Positions 24,746 to 32,883 of a DNA stretch of 40,908 bases are shown here, in pieces. The stretch is from an uncultured Ruminococcus sp. (GTDB lineage: Bacteria > Bacillota > Clostridia > Oscillospirales > Ruminococcaceae). The position numbers were made by a program, and so were the translations under genes. Where the stretch lies: assembly GCA_900539095.1 (NCBI GenBank), contig UQAR01000011.1, forward strand, positions 1-40,908. Reading direction: 5' to 3'. The notes below the pieces were generated by a model. The model ran no database searches. It was not told the DNA's origin and saw only the letters and a program-made list of their open reading frames with translations. The number at the start of each line of letters is the position of its first letter. Position 1 is the first letter of the stretch.

Positions 24746-24947
24746 GGAGAATCTTTACAACTGAGTAAAGAAAGTCATTGATGTATATTTTCTTCATTTT
24801 ATTGAGCATTGTATACGAAATAATGCCCGTGCCTGCAAAAATATCACAAAAAGAGTCGCCTTCGCAGTTTTCTTCTATCAGCTTGCTTATCCAAGAGGAA
24901 AGCTTATACTTGCTGCCTGTATACCTTCTATTCCATATGTCAAACAT
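24746..24947 (-). pseudogene. 5' remnant of a D12-class adenine methyltransferase (Dam type)
   Basis: The first 60 or so residues, with RRYTGSKYKLSSWI, motif I CDIFAGTG (34-41) and YINDFLYS (55-62), match the start of D12-class Dam methylases. Then homology ends; the DPPY motif and the remaining 200 or more residues are missing. The frame then runs through the 22-bp hairpin and into the antisense of the LRR gene. AGAGGATC precedes the ATG. It is evidently a truncated gene left by a recombination event. Confidence 0.7.
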
Positions 24948-25123
24948 AATGATCCTCTTTTTAATACATATATCAATATAATTGTATCATAAGTTGGCAA
25001 AAAAGCAATGCACTATATAGGCTTTTGTTTTCATCAAATCACAATGCAATTTGCCCCGACTAAGATAAAAAGGTATAAAAAAACTCGGGAACAACGCAAT
25101 CACGTCATTTCCGAGAACTTGTT

Positions 25124-25260
25124 TGGTGACCCGTACGGGAATTGAATTAATCCGCACACCTGATGCGGTCTTTAGTAAAATGCGAAAAAGCCCGATTTTG
25201 CGGCGTTTTAGAGCAATGCAATTGTAGTGATTTTAAGCCGATTTCGGTGATTTTTAGCAC
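25124..25260 (+). repeat. 137-nt direct repeat, copy 1, starting with a tRNA-Glu-like 3' end
   Basis: This aligns without gaps to 32747-32883, about 61 percent identical by my count (84/137), with near-exact blocks at the start and at CGGCGTTTTAGAG and TTAGCAC. Its first 23 nt, read on the minus strand, differ at two positions from the clostridial tRNA-Glu 3' end as I recall it (T loop through CACCA). The rest of the tRNA is absent. This is the usual appearance of an integration site scar. The surrounding 24950-25666 stretch has no intact gene. Confidence 0.55.
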
Positions 25261-25327
25261 AAATAAGTGGCGCATTTCTACCAGGAAGAGTACCGTATGC
25301 GTAATGACAGCAGGCTGTCATTTTTTA

Positions 25328-25570
25328 TTAATACTGCTTTTTTGTGAGATCAGAAACCAATTGTTTTCCATCCTCTTCCTCTTCTTTAAATAATTCCATA
25401 GCAATAGCTTCACGATCACACTTTAATTTATCAAGTATAAAACTATGTCATAATTCAAAACTTTTAATCACATCATCCCATGTGAATGCATAAACTTCAT
25501 ATGTCGTTTGGATGCGGTGCAGATTTATTCGGCAGATTGTACTAAATTTTCGCAGGTATACTAGCGTATG
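25328..25570 (-). pseudogene. Degraded gene tail with internal stop
   Basis: Minus-strand translation gives a protein-like tail. Part of it reads TTYEVYAFTWDDVIKSFEL, a TGA stop, then HSFILDKLKCDREAIAMELF and an acidic EEEEDGKQLVSDL end. Both halves stay in one frame with normal composition across the stop. I do not recognise the parent; tails of this type occur in proteins of integrative elements. Confidence 0.4.
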
Positions 25571-25666
25571 TCAAGGGAATTTTGGACAATATGACGGATA
25601 AAGATTTGCCGCAGACAAGCCAACAGAATTTAGAGATGACCACATATTAAGGAATCACTGAATAAA

Positions 25667-26395
25667 TCACAGTACTATGTTATAAGTTTTAAGTATATCG
25701 TCCTTTTTAGCATAAAATGCTTCGATAATACTATGATCCGGCGAAAATATCTCATTATTGCAACATTCTGAATAAACATATTCTTCTTTCATAATCTTGC
25801 TCTGTGTTTCATCAAGACACAGCCAGCTTATCTGATAACCGTTTATCCTGTAAACAGTTTTTTCTTTAAAATCAAGAGTCTGCGCAATGATGAGATATTT
25901 CTTCCCTGGTACCATAAAATTCATGCCGCCAAAATCTAGCGAGAATAGTTTTTCAGAAGGTGTCTCTATCTCCATGTCCTCAGCATTCATTAACCGCTCT
26001 TTGAACTCAGCCTCTGTTTCGTAGTGAAAGCCGCCTTTGATTTCAACATCAATGCTGTCTGTTTTGATATTACCCTTTATGACCTTATCCACATCAAGGG
26101 TGCAGAAGGTACTGCCCTTTGAAAAGGAAAAGCTGTCCTGTGGAGTTCCTACAAATATGGCTGTTCCGTAAAGCCCAATGCCGTAGTCTGCATTCTCACT
26201 GTCAAACTGAGAAAAGCGATCATACAGTTCCTCTGTATCATGGATCACAGCAATATAGTCACAATTGCTGTTATGTATCTTCTCGATAGTGTCCATGCGG
26301 GTTATTCCTACATCCTCTGACAAGCCCCTTGCATGTAAGCAAAGCAGAAGGGTGACTGCAATCAAAGCCGCCTGTAAGGTCAAAAATACTTTCAT
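25667..26395 (-). CDS. Membrane-anchored or secreted protein of the ABC operon
   Basis: This 242-residue protein has an N-terminal hydrophobic segment (VFLTLQAALIAVTLLLCL, residues 2-20) that acts as a signal or anchor. It is followed by a mixed alpha/beta extracytoplasmic domain with a CTLDVDKVIKGN strand and FMVPGKKYLIIA, a pattern seen in small secreted proteins with OB- or beta-barrel-like folds. No lipobox or catalytic motif is seen. The start at 26395 follows GGAGG and overlaps the region just after the ATPase stop by spacing of 1 nt, making it the last gene of the operon. It may be an immunity or accessory protein of the exporter. Confidence 0.72.
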   Translation of the reverse strand: MKVFLTLQAALIAVTLLLCLHARGLSEDVGITRMDTIEKIHNSNCDYIAVIHDTEELYDRFSQFDSENADYGIGLYGTAIFVGTPQDSFSFSKGSTFCTLDVDKVIKGNIKTDSIDVEIKGGFHYETEAEFKERLMNAEDMEIETPSEKLFSLDFGGMNFMVPGKKYLIIAQTLDFKEKTVYRINGYQISWLCLDETQSKIMKEEYVYSECCNNEIFSPDHSIIEAFYAKKDDILKTYNIVL

Positions 26396-26396
26396 A

Positions 26397-27032
26397 TCAT
26401 TCCTCCCGGACAGCGCCATTGTCAACTCTGAATATCTTATCGCTCAGAAGGGCGATATCCTCCTTGTTGTGACTTGCAACACAGACTATTGCCCCTCGCT
26501 TTGCCTGTGCAGAGATCAGCTTTCTGATTTCGTCAACACCGCTGTCATCAAGACCATTTGTAGGTTCATCGAGGAGCAGCACATCGGGTTCCTCCATAAT
26601 AGCCTGTGCAATAAGTATCCGCTGCCGCATACCGAGGGAATATTTTCTGATCGGGCGCTTATCGTCGGGATCAAGCCCTACCTCCGAGATAGTATCACGA
26701 ATTTTGTCTTTGCTTATCTTCTTTTTTATCCCTGCCAGCAGCTTCAGATTTTTATATCCCGACAAGTCCGGAAATAGTCCTGCATTTTCAATAGCAATAC
26801 CCACACTGGGCAGAGCGTCAATGTCCTTGTGCAGCACCTTGCCGTCTATCTCAATGCTGCCGCTTGTAAGATGTATAAGTCCCGATATTGCACGGAAAAG
26901 CATGGTCTTTCCGCTGCCGTTTCGCCCTACAAATCCGTAGATATTTCCGCCCTCCAGTGTAAGAGACACATTGTCGATCACTGTGCTGTTTTTGAATTTT
27001 TTAACTGCATTTTTAACTGTTATCGTTGACAT
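26397..27032 (-). CDS. ABC transporter ATP-binding protein
   Basis: This 211-residue ATPase energises the two permeases encoded upstream. It shows Walker A GRNGSGKT (36-43), the signature YSLGMRQR, Walker B DVLLLDEPTNGLD and the switch histidine in CVASHNKED. Short length and the LGMRQR form place it with BcrA/LanF-type peptide exporters or immunity transporters. It is 10 nt after the preceding permease stop. Confidence 0.92.
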   Translation of the reverse strand: MSTITVKNAVKKFKNSTVIDNVSLTLEGGNIYGFVGRNGSGKTMLFRAISGLIHLTSGSIEIDGKVLHKDIDALPSVGIAIENAGLFPDLSGYKNLKLLAGIKKKISKDKIRDTISEVGLDPDDKRPIRKYSLGMRQRILIAQAIMEEPDVLLLDEPTNGLDDSGVDEIRKLISAQAKRGAIVCVASHNKEDIALLSDKIFRVDNGAVREE

Positions 27033-27042
27033 TTCTATCCCC

Positions 27043-27798
27043 TCACACTAATATCTCTTTGTTGTTAAGGCTAACATCAGATCTGTTCACATAGGTGCAG
27101 AATATGACACACACCGCAAATAAGATCACTCCCATTACTATTACTGACGTTACAATGCTCCGCCTGTTTTCTGACATATTAAAAATGACAGCCAAAGGGT
27201 TTATGTTTTTTATGAGGGTATTCTCAAAGCCGTACCTTGCAGATATAACAAAGGCATAATGTGCTGCCGCTCCGACAGATAATCCGATAGTACTGCCGAA
27301 CAATGCCGAGAAAAGATTTGTGGTGGTAATAAGTATCCAAATGTACAGTATCATTATCATGGTTATCCCAACTATTTTTCCTATATTCCCGGGCTGATTT
27401 GCAACGCCCATTTTGGCAGTCATTAACCATATCACAACCACGTTGACAAGGACTATAACAGCGCTCTGCAAATATATACGAGCCGAGTTTTTGACGAACC
27501 ATTTTGTTCTCTTGTTCTCTCGGATAAAAACATAAATATCGCTGACGTTCAGGTTATCAGACATGGTATGTCCGAACATAAAAAGATAGACAACAGCCAC
27601 AGTCAATGTGTACAGCATAAAGGGCAGGCTTGCATCACGAAGTGCTGTAAAACCGAAAGCGTTTCCGATAAACAAAAGATCAAAACTCTCATCGTATTCT
27701 CCCAGACTGCGCTCTGCGAGAATGTTGAAAAAATTACGACCGTTGAATATCAGTGACAATGGGACAATAGATGCGATCATTAGAAGCATTTTCTTCAT
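27043..27798 (-). CDS. ABC-2-type permease, 251 residues
   Basis: A polytopic membrane protein with about six predicted helices, starting MLLMIASIVPLSLIF and including VYLFMFGHTM, VIVLVNVVVIWLM, IVGITMIMILYIWIL and VIVMGVILFAVCVIF. It contains no nucleotide-binding motif, and pairs with the following ATPase and the preceding permease as a heterodimeric exporter. The gap to the previous gene is 11 nt. Confidence 0.82.
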   Translation of the reverse strand: MKKMLLMIASIVPLSLIFNGRNFFNILAERSLGEYDESFDLLFIGNAFGFTALRDASLPFMLYTLTVAVVYLFMFGHTMSDNLNVSDIYVFIRENKRTKWFVKNSARIYLQSAVIVLVNVVVIWLMTAKMGVANQPGNIGKIVGITMIMILYIWILITTTNLFSALFGSTIGLSVGAAAHYAFVISARYGFENTLIKNINPLAVIFNMSENRRSIVTSVIVMGVILFAVCVIFCTYVNRSDVSLNNKEILV

Positions 27799-27809
27799 TC
27801 TCTCACTCC

Positions 27810-28700
27810 CTAGATATAGTCTTTTCTGCCACAGAAAAGCAGCAGAGCCGAACTCACGACTATCACCGCACCCATAGCAATGAAAAACGCTAAATAGTTC
27901 ACTCCACTCCTGCCGTCACAGTAATAGTAAGTAACATATTTGAATGGATCGAGTGCGGTATATTTTTTATCTATATCATCATTCATGCTGTAGTTTTCAA
28001 GGAACTGCATTATGTTTATGATAAGAAATCCGACCCCGAAGGTCAGCACTTTGTTCCTTCTGCAAAACACCGAACAGGCAAGAGCAAGCACCCCGAACAC
28101 TCCCGACATCAGAGAAAACATAAAAGCATGAAGCATACTGTACAGAAAGGGCGCAGCCGCCAGCAGTTCTCCAAAGGGAGCATTGGGGTAATCTGTGGCA
28201 CGCATAACGCCGAAGCCGTTAAAACGCCAGTTCGGGTTGAATAGATTTGCTCCCATGGAATTATCGAAGATGAGATAATTAAGACAGCCGTTTATCATCA
28301 GCGGAACGAAAAATATCAGAAATGAGCCGATAAATGCAGCTGTGATCTTTGATATGATGTACCTTCGTTTACCGCAGTAGGCGCACAACAGAGTATCCGT
28401 GTTGGCTGCCTTGTCGGTAAGTATCGAAAAAGAAAAGGGCAGAGCACACAGAAATGGGAACAGCAGCTCAAGATAGCTGAGCAGTCCTGAGGGTACACAG
28501 AGGATAAATGCTTCAAAGGAGGTTATGACCGACGATGGGTCGTTCCCGGGAAAGCCGTCTCCTTCCATTCGTAGGGCGGTAACACCGTATGAACTGAAAA
28601 CAACCTCTAAGAGACATATCATCATCATTGCCGAAAAGCCGAACATAAAGCCCTTTTTGTTAAGCATTATTTTTGTTTGGGTAAGTATACTTTTGATCAT
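27810..28700 (-). CDS. ABC-2-type permease, 296 residues
   Basis: A six-helix integral membrane protein, first of the transporter genes. Helices include FGFSAMMMICLLEVVF, LLSYLELLFPFLCALPF, FIGSFLIFFVPLMI and FFIAMGAVIVVSSALLLF. The FPFLCALPFSFSILTDK segment is typical of bacteriocin-type ABC-2 permeases. CGGAGG sits before the start. A hairpin separates it from the secreted-peptide gene, so it is probably expressed at a lower level from the same transcript. Confidence 0.85.
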   Translation of the reverse strand: MIKSILTQTKIMLNKKGFMFGFSAMMMICLLEVVFSSYGVTALRMEGDGFPGNDPSSVITSFEAFILCVPSGLLSYLELLFPFLCALPFSFSILTDKAANTDTLLCAYCGKRRYIISKITAAFIGSFLIFFVPLMINGCLNYLIFDNSMGANLFNPNWRFNGFGVMRATDYPNAPFGELLAAAPFLYSMLHAFMFSLMSGVFGVLALACSVFCRRNKVLTFGVGFLIINIMQFLENYSMNDDIDKKYTALDPFKYVTYYYCDGRSGVNYLAFFIAMGAVIVVSSALLLFCGRKDYI

Positions 28701-28733
28701 ATATTTGCCTCCGTAGGTTTATATTAATACATA

Positions 28734-28756
28734 GAGGAGAAGATTCACTTCTCCTC
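28734..28756 (-). promoter_or_regulatory. Intergenic hairpin between peptide and permease genes
   Basis: GAGGAGAAG (28734-28742) and CTTCTCCTC (28748-28756) form a perfect 9-bp stem, extended outward by AATACAT/ATGTATT. No U-tract follows on the minus strand, so it is more likely a partial terminator or an mRNA-stabilising stem that keeps peptide mRNA in excess. Confidence 0.55.
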
Positions 28757-28769
28757 CGATGTATTATCC

Positions 28770-29174
28770 TTACATAAACCTGAATTCACCAGACACCTTG
28801 CATTTGCAGCCTGAAGTCTTGTTCTTAACATATCCATAATAGGTTTTATTACCTCTGCACATGGATGAATCAAACGAATATAACTGGTTAGTGTTATATA
28901 CATCAACATAATCGGAATAGCCCCCCGTCTTAACCTTAAATCGGGGTGTTCCTTTGCTATAGCCGCTTACGCTTGAAATTGATGTTGCCCATACACCATA
29001 CGCATAGTCAATTGAATAGCCTGATGTAGTTGTAATAGGGTTATAGTCGTCAGAATGTGCAAGTTCATTGCTGAACGAAGCTGTACCATAAGCGTTTACA
29101 CCTATAGCCGACATCGATGCCATCATCATAACAGCAGCACCCATAGCTGCAATTCTCTTAACGATCTTTTTCAT
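28770..29174 (-). CDS. Secreted peptide of 134 residues
   Basis: A classical Sec signal peptide (MKKIVKRIAAMGAAVMMMAS, cleaved near VNA-YG at about residue 28) precedes a Tyr/Ser/Gly-rich mature domain of about 106 residues. The mature part has three cysteines near the end (MCRGNKTYYGYVKNK then CKC). Composition and size resemble small secreted beta-sheet proteins or bacteriocins of the lactococcin-972 kind, but no family signature is recognised. GAAAGGACG precedes the ATG. Directly upstream of an ABC exporter, it may be the exported or sensed molecule. Confidence 0.75.
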   Translation of the reverse strand: MKKIVKRIAAMGAAVMMMASMSAIGVNAYGTASFSNELAHSDDYNPITTTSGYSIDYAYGVWATSISSVSGYSKGTPRFKVKTGGYSDYVDVYNTNQLYSFDSSMCRGNKTYYGYVKNKTSGCKCKVSGEFRFM

Positions 29175-29249
29175 ATTAAACGTCCTTTCTCAATATAAGT
29201 GTAATTTTCTTTAAGTTTTGTTGCAGAGTATTTTAATTTCATCATATCA

Positions 29250-29275
29250 CACAATTATTGCAATGAATAATTGTG
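29250..29275. promoter_or_regulatory. Operator-like inverted repeat
   Basis: CACAATTATT (29250-29259) and AATAATTGTG (29266-29275) form a perfect 10-bp inverted repeat with a 6-nt spacer, about 75 nt upstream of the 134-residue peptide gene. A TATGAT-like -10 follows on the minus strand. It may bind a regulator of the peptide-exporter operon. Confidence 0.5.
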
Positions 29276-29342
29276 CAAAATAAATATTCACATCTTCATT
29301 GGATTCACCAAACCTTTCTATTTTTATTACACCAGTTATGTA

Positions 29343-29768
29343 TCAGAAAATCAATGTTCCGCTGTTGACTTCCAGATACTCGTATTTACTTCCGCTGTAA
29401 ACATATACATGAGCTTCAGTACGATATTTTCTTCCTGATACCGCCGATGAATATGTATCGCTGACGTATGCGCTGCGTCCGTTCACTGCTTTTGTAACAA
29501 CATCAACATTACTCCAAGCACCGTTTGAATATTCCTGTAGATACAGATAAATGCTTATCTTTGTTGCTGTGGATTTGCCCTTAGCATCACATTTATAAGC
29601 TATATTTGAGCCTGAACGATATACACTTGTACTAACATTGTCTGTGTACAGATACATTAATTCTATACCCGGTTCTACATAATCGATTACGCTATTCGCC
29701 GAAACACTCATACTAAGCGAACACATCATAATGCATATAGCCATTATCGCAGAAATCATTTTCTTCAT
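29343..29768 (-). CDS. Secreted protein of 141 residues, DUF6147-like
   Basis: A signal peptide (MKKMISAIMAICIMMCSLSM, cleavage near SANS at about 25) is followed by a beta-rich domain. The pattern ATKISIYLYLQEYSNGAW followed by YRTEAHVYV resembles small clostridial secreted proteins annotated DUF6147. The mature part has a single cysteine. It lies 95 nt after the anti-sigma gene and 168 nt before the second secreted gene, in the same direction. Function unknown; it may be a target of the neighbouring sigma factor. Confidence 0.75.
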   Translation of the reverse strand: MKKMISAIMAICIMMCSLSMSVSANSVIDYVEPGIELMYLYTDNVSTSVYRSGSNIAYKCDAKGKSTATKISIYLYLQEYSNGAWSNVDVVTKAVNGRSAYVSDTYSSAVSGRKYRTEAHVYVYSGSKYEYLEVNSGTLIF

Positions 29769-29863
29769 AAAAAATGTGCACTCCTTTCCTCAAAATTTTG
29801 TTCCCTTTATATACTGAGATACAAGTTTGAGTAAATTTGTACACACTTTTCGTAAAAAATATT

Positions 29864-30541
29864 TTATTTTGTAGGATTAACCGAATTTGCCATTTCAATT
29901 ATGTCATTTTTGCACAAATCTCCGTTTATGGAATATACATAATCTCCATCATTCCAAACAATGATAGATGAGTTGTCATCATAGGATAAAAACGCTTCAC
30001 AGCCTGATACGGTAACATATTCTGTTTTCCTATTTTCAGTATCAATATTATGGGTTGCCGTTAATGGACTTTGAGAATAAAAAATGATTTTATTTTTGAA
30101 ACGATAATCAATGCCTAAATGTGCGATATCCTCAATTCTGCTTTCTTCTACAAATCCTTTTGGAATAAACGTCGGCTCATAATAGATAAATTCATCGTTC
30201 ATATCATCTGCGGGAATAGCTCCTTGAACAGCATGCACATCAGCGTTATTTTCATTTTGCGAGACAAACAAACCTACGAACCATTCTCTTAACTGTGGAA
30301 CAGCGGCAACTGTAATTGTACCCATCATTAAACCTGCCGCTATAATAAAAATAGTCTTCCTCAGAGTTGTTTTTATCAACGGATAATATGGTCTGCTTCT
30401 GTCCTTTATGAGCCTGTTTACTTTCTTTTTGTAAGTCTCTGAAAATTTATATTCAACATCTGCGATAGATTCCATTTCTCCTGCACACGGCAGTATGATA
30501 GTTTGTTCGATAGCTCTATACAATGCTGTATTTTCATTCAC
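29864..30541 (-). CDS. Membrane anti-sigma-type protein (DUF4367-like)
   Basis: This 225-residue single-pass protein has a cytoplasmic part of about 75 residues, one membrane helix (TIFIIAAGLMMGTITVAAV, about 80-100) and an extracytoplasmic beta domain with YYEPTFIPKGFVEE, the pattern of DUF4367 proteins that follow ECF sigma genes. The GTG at 30541 is chosen as start because GAGGTG lies 6 nt before it. It overlaps the sigma stop by 8 nt (GTGAATGA). It probably holds the sigma factor inactive until an envelope signal arrives. Confidence 0.72.
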   Translation of the reverse strand: MNENTALYRAIEQTIILPCAGEMESIADVEYKFSETYKKKVNRLIKDRSRPYYPLIKTTLRKTIFIIAAGLMMGTITVAAVPQLREWFVGLFVSQNENNADVHAVQGAIPADDMNDEFIYYEPTFIPKGFVEESRIEDIAHLGIDYRFKNKIIFYSQSPLTATHNIDTENRKTEYVTVSGCEAFLSYDDNSSIIVWNDGDYVYSINGDLCKNDIIEMANSVNPTK

Positions 30542-31067
30542 TAATATCACCTCGTAATTTTTCAAACAAAATCTGTTCAGCCTTTCTCAGATATTTATAT
30601 ACAGCGTTCCGTGAAACTCCCATAAGTTTGGCGGTTTCATCGGCATTGTGTCCGTAATAATAAAAATATGTAATTGCAACTCTGTATTTTTCTTCCAGTT
30701 CGCTGATTGCCTTAGATAAATCGGCAACATTATAATCGTTAAATTCATCGGCGGAAGGAATATCTCTCATTTCTTCATGAATGTCATTGTAGAAATGCTT
30801 TTTTTCTTTGTTATAAAGTCTATAAGAAGCGTTTCTAATAGTTATAATCAAGTAAGCTTCCATTTTGTACACGGGTAAATTGTGAATTTTATGAAAATTA
30901 TCGGCTATTCTATAAAATGTTTCCCATACAGCTTCTTCCGCTAATTCATGTGATCTTAAAATCTTAAACGACTCGGTATATAGCTTTTTTTCAAACTTTT
31001 TTACTAGTTGTTCAAAACTTTTTTTATCTTCATCATCGTTTATCAATGTCAGACAAACTGTTAACAT
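30534..31067 (-). CDS. ECF-type sigma factor
   Basis: This 177-residue sigma factor has region 2 at about 15-85 (LYTESFKILRSHELAEEAVWETFYRIADN) and region 4 at about 125-172 (ISELEEKYRVAITYFYYYGHNADETAKLMGVSRNAVYKYLRKAEQ). No region 3 is present. AAGGGGAG precedes the ATG. It is coupled by overlap to a transmembrane anti-sigma-type gene, the classic ECF pair. The two secreted-peptide genes and ABC operon that follow in the same direction are its likely regulon. Confidence 0.9.
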   Translation of the reverse strand: MLTVCLTLINDDEDKKSFEQLVKKFEKKLYTESFKILRSHELAEEAVWETFYRIADNFHKIHNLPVYKMEAYLIITIRNASYRLYNKEKKHFYNDIHEEMRDIPSADEFNDYNVADLSKAISELEEKYRVAITYFYYYGHNADETAKLMGVSRNAVYKYLRKAEQILFEKLRGDISE

Positions 31068-31182
31068 AAAATCTCCCCTTTGACTTCATTTGTTAGTATA
31101 TAACAAGTATATCACTAAAAGTTAAATATTTCAAGCGTAAAGATACAGAAAACTCAGACTTAGCCACATGTAAATTCTTCAG

Positions 31183-31281
31183 CCAATCGGAATACTCATA
31201 ACGGGTAATATCCTTGCCCTGCTTGCAGGTGCGTCTATCGTCAGCCTGACCCGATCGGCACAAAGAGTCTTAAATGTATAA
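31183..31281 (+). pseudogene. C-terminal scrap of an ABC permease (FtsX-like)
   Basis: An in-frame tail reading PIGILITGNILALLAGASIV and SLTRSAQRVLNV before TAA resembles the last membrane helix of FtsX-type permeases. Nothing upstream in frame continues it. It is a gene relic. Confidence 0.35.
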
Positions 31282-31426
31282 TTATTATAAAAATGCAGGC
31301 ATTTTGGCATGAATGGTAAACATTGAACTTCCAATGGTAAAAACAACTCATTTCGTCATATTATCAACCGCCCACCAAGCCTTCTGATATGCCACGCTAT
31401 CATGCAGACCAGGCTGGAGGTGAGTA

Positions 31427-31543
31427 ATGAAACGGTCTATGCACAGACAGGCGGTGTGGCTCTACCCGGAAGTAAAAGAACTGCTGACCACTCATATGAC
31501 GGCAGCAAACGCACTAAATCGTAGCAGTGGTTTTTCATCATGA
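31427..31543 (+). CDS. Very short ORF in degraded element, 38 residues
   Basis: GGAGGTGA lies 6 nt before the ATG, and the product starts MKRSMHRQAVWLYPEVKELL. A preceding frame ending SDMPRYHADQAGGE overlaps it as TAATG, which suggests two once-coupled genes now broken. No family recognised. The rest of 31068-31884 has no intact gene. Confidence 0.3.
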   Translation: MKRSMHRQAVWLYPEVKELLTTHMTAANALNRSSGFSS

Positions 31544-31687
31544 TTTGCGACGGAAATATACAGCGTGAGAGTTGATGTCAGTCTGATTGACGTTAGCTTT
31601 TGAGTGGGTCGTGTTTCACGTCCTACCCATAAAAATAGCGTTCTGAATTTCTGTTGTAAACTAACGCACTAAATCGGGGCGGCGGTT
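31508..31687 (+). repeat. Short direct repeat pair
   Basis: AACGCACTAAATCG occurs at 31508-31521 and 31663-31676. Each is followed by a GCxGxGGTTT block and then CATCAT, spaced 155 bp apart. These look like ends of element debris. Confidence 0.5.
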
Positions 31688-31884
31688 TCGGGAGTCATCA
31701 TTTGGGTGACCCCTTGAAGCTGGCGTAACAGCAAAAAAGGAATGAACGAAACGTTCACCCCTGCGTAAAGACAGACTTACCATTTTGGGAAATCGGTCGT
31801 ATGATAACTTGCTTGGATTATTCAAAGGTCGGGAAATGCGATTTTTGAAATGTGTGTCAGGCTGATTAAATTGAAAAACAGAAG

Positions 31885-32436
31885 TTATATCAGACGTACT
31901 AATTTACATTGTTCAATTCCATTGCTCCAGAAATCCGATATTTCAAGCTTTCTTATCTGACAAATTATAGCGGAATTCATAGCGCCGTGCCCGACAATAA
32001 GTATATCTTTACCTGAATTAATTGTTGGAGTTACAACCTCTGAAATAAAGCTACCAGTACGTGCGAACAATTCGTCAAAAGTCTCGCTTCCACCAACAGA
32101 TTCAGTGTATGATGCAGGTTCCTTAAAAAGTACGTTTATCGGGCAGTCAGGTATCTGAAAGCTATTCGCTAGTCCCTCATAGCAACCAAATGACATCTCG
32201 ACAAGTCTATCATCTGTTATTATCGGAACATTTCTATCCCTCAAAACAATCTCTGCCGTTTCTTTTGCCCGAATAAGTGGTGATGTGTAGCAAACATCAA
32301 AATGCACATCAAGATATTCAGTGTGTGCAGCTTCAGCCATTTTGCGTCCTTCATCATTTAACGGTATATCGGTTCTGCCTTGCAGTTTATGTTGTTGATT
32401 CCATTCTGTTTTTCCGTGACGCATTATATATAACAT
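31885..32436 (-). CDS. Histidine phosphatase (phosphoglycerate-mutase-like)
   Basis: This 183-residue cytoplasmic enzyme is of the branch-1 histidine phosphatase superfamily, in which a histidine carries the phosphate. The RHG motif is at residues 6-8 (MRHGKTEWN), the second catalytic set is TSPLIRAKETAE (about 50-62), the acid is in EMSFGCYEG, and the distal histidine is in ILIVGHGAMNSAI (about 145-157). Length suits small-molecule phosphatases such as alpha-ribazole phosphatase rather than glycolytic mutase. GGAGG lies 7 nt before the ATG. It is monocistronic between two degraded regions, so its physiological substrate cannot be told. Confidence 0.9.
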   Translation of the reverse strand: MLYIMRHGKTEWNQQHKLQGRTDIPLNDEGRKMAEAAHTEYLDVHFDVCYTSPLIRAKETAEIVLRDRNVPIITDDRLVEMSFGCYEGLANSFQIPDCPINVLFKEPASYTESVGGSETFDELFARTGSFISEVVTPTINSGKDILIVGHGAMNSAIICQIRKLEISDFWSNGIEQCKLVRLI

Positions 32437-32521
32437 AATATTACCTCCGCGAATTGCGTTTTATCAAGTTGTTTACTATTTTACAATTATACCATTTCCA
32501 ACTCGAAAAAGCAATACTGAT

Positions 32522-32540
32522 GGTGAACGAACCGTTCACC
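32522..32540. repeat. Palindrome upstream of the phosphatase
   Basis: GGTGAACG-AAC-CGTTCACC is a perfect 8-bp inverted repeat. GTACC/GGTAC arms (32541-32564) follow at once. A related element, TGAACG-AAA-CGTTCA, lies at 31743-31757. Confidence 0.5.
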
Positions 32541-32647
32541 GTACCTTGCGCACCGAAACGGTACTTGAGGCATAACACCCTCCCGTACATATCGCAATAG
32601 CGAATGTCGGCAGAAATGCTGAAATCTGATTTATGGAGAAAACCAAA

Positions 32648-32879
32648 ATGAACGAAAAAATCTAATCCGTACCGAAGCCGAATACGAAAAGGCTCTTGCC
32701 GAGCGTGACAATCTTCACGCTGAGCTTGAACGGCTGACGAAGAAAATGGTGACCTGTATGGGAATTGAAAATCTCGATAAGTTTTTTGCAGGTTCGTGGA
32801 ATTTGCAAAAAAGTCCGAAAATACGGCGTTTTAGAGCGATTTACAAAAATTCGTTTACGCTGTTTTTTGCTAAGTTTTA
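32648..32879 (+). pseudogene. Frameshifted DUF3847-like small mobile-element gene
   Basis: An ATG at 32648 gives MNEKI and then a stop. A one-frame shift continues as IRTEAEYEKALAERDNLHAE and LERLTKKM, the conserved opening of short DUF3847-type proteins found in clostridial conjugative elements. The rest runs into the 137-nt repeat. It is a broken copy. Confidence 0.5.
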
Positions 32880-32883
32880 GCAC
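32747..32883 (+). repeat. 137-nt direct repeat, copy 2
   Basis: Gapless partner of 25124-25260. The start TGGTGACC-GTA-GGGAATTGAA and the CGGCGTTTTAGAG box are the best conserved parts. In the equivalent frame both copies encode VTxxGIE and KSPxxRRFRA. The copies flank the sigma, peptide and ABC block. Confidence 0.55.

Noticed and set aside
25124..25146. A complete tRNA-Glu gene
   Set aside because: Only the T loop to CCA end is present on the minus strand; the D and anticodon arms are missing.
25163..25393. 76-residue plus-strand frame
   Set aside because: It lies in the repeat and antisense to a degraded gene tail, with no ribosome site or protein-like pattern.
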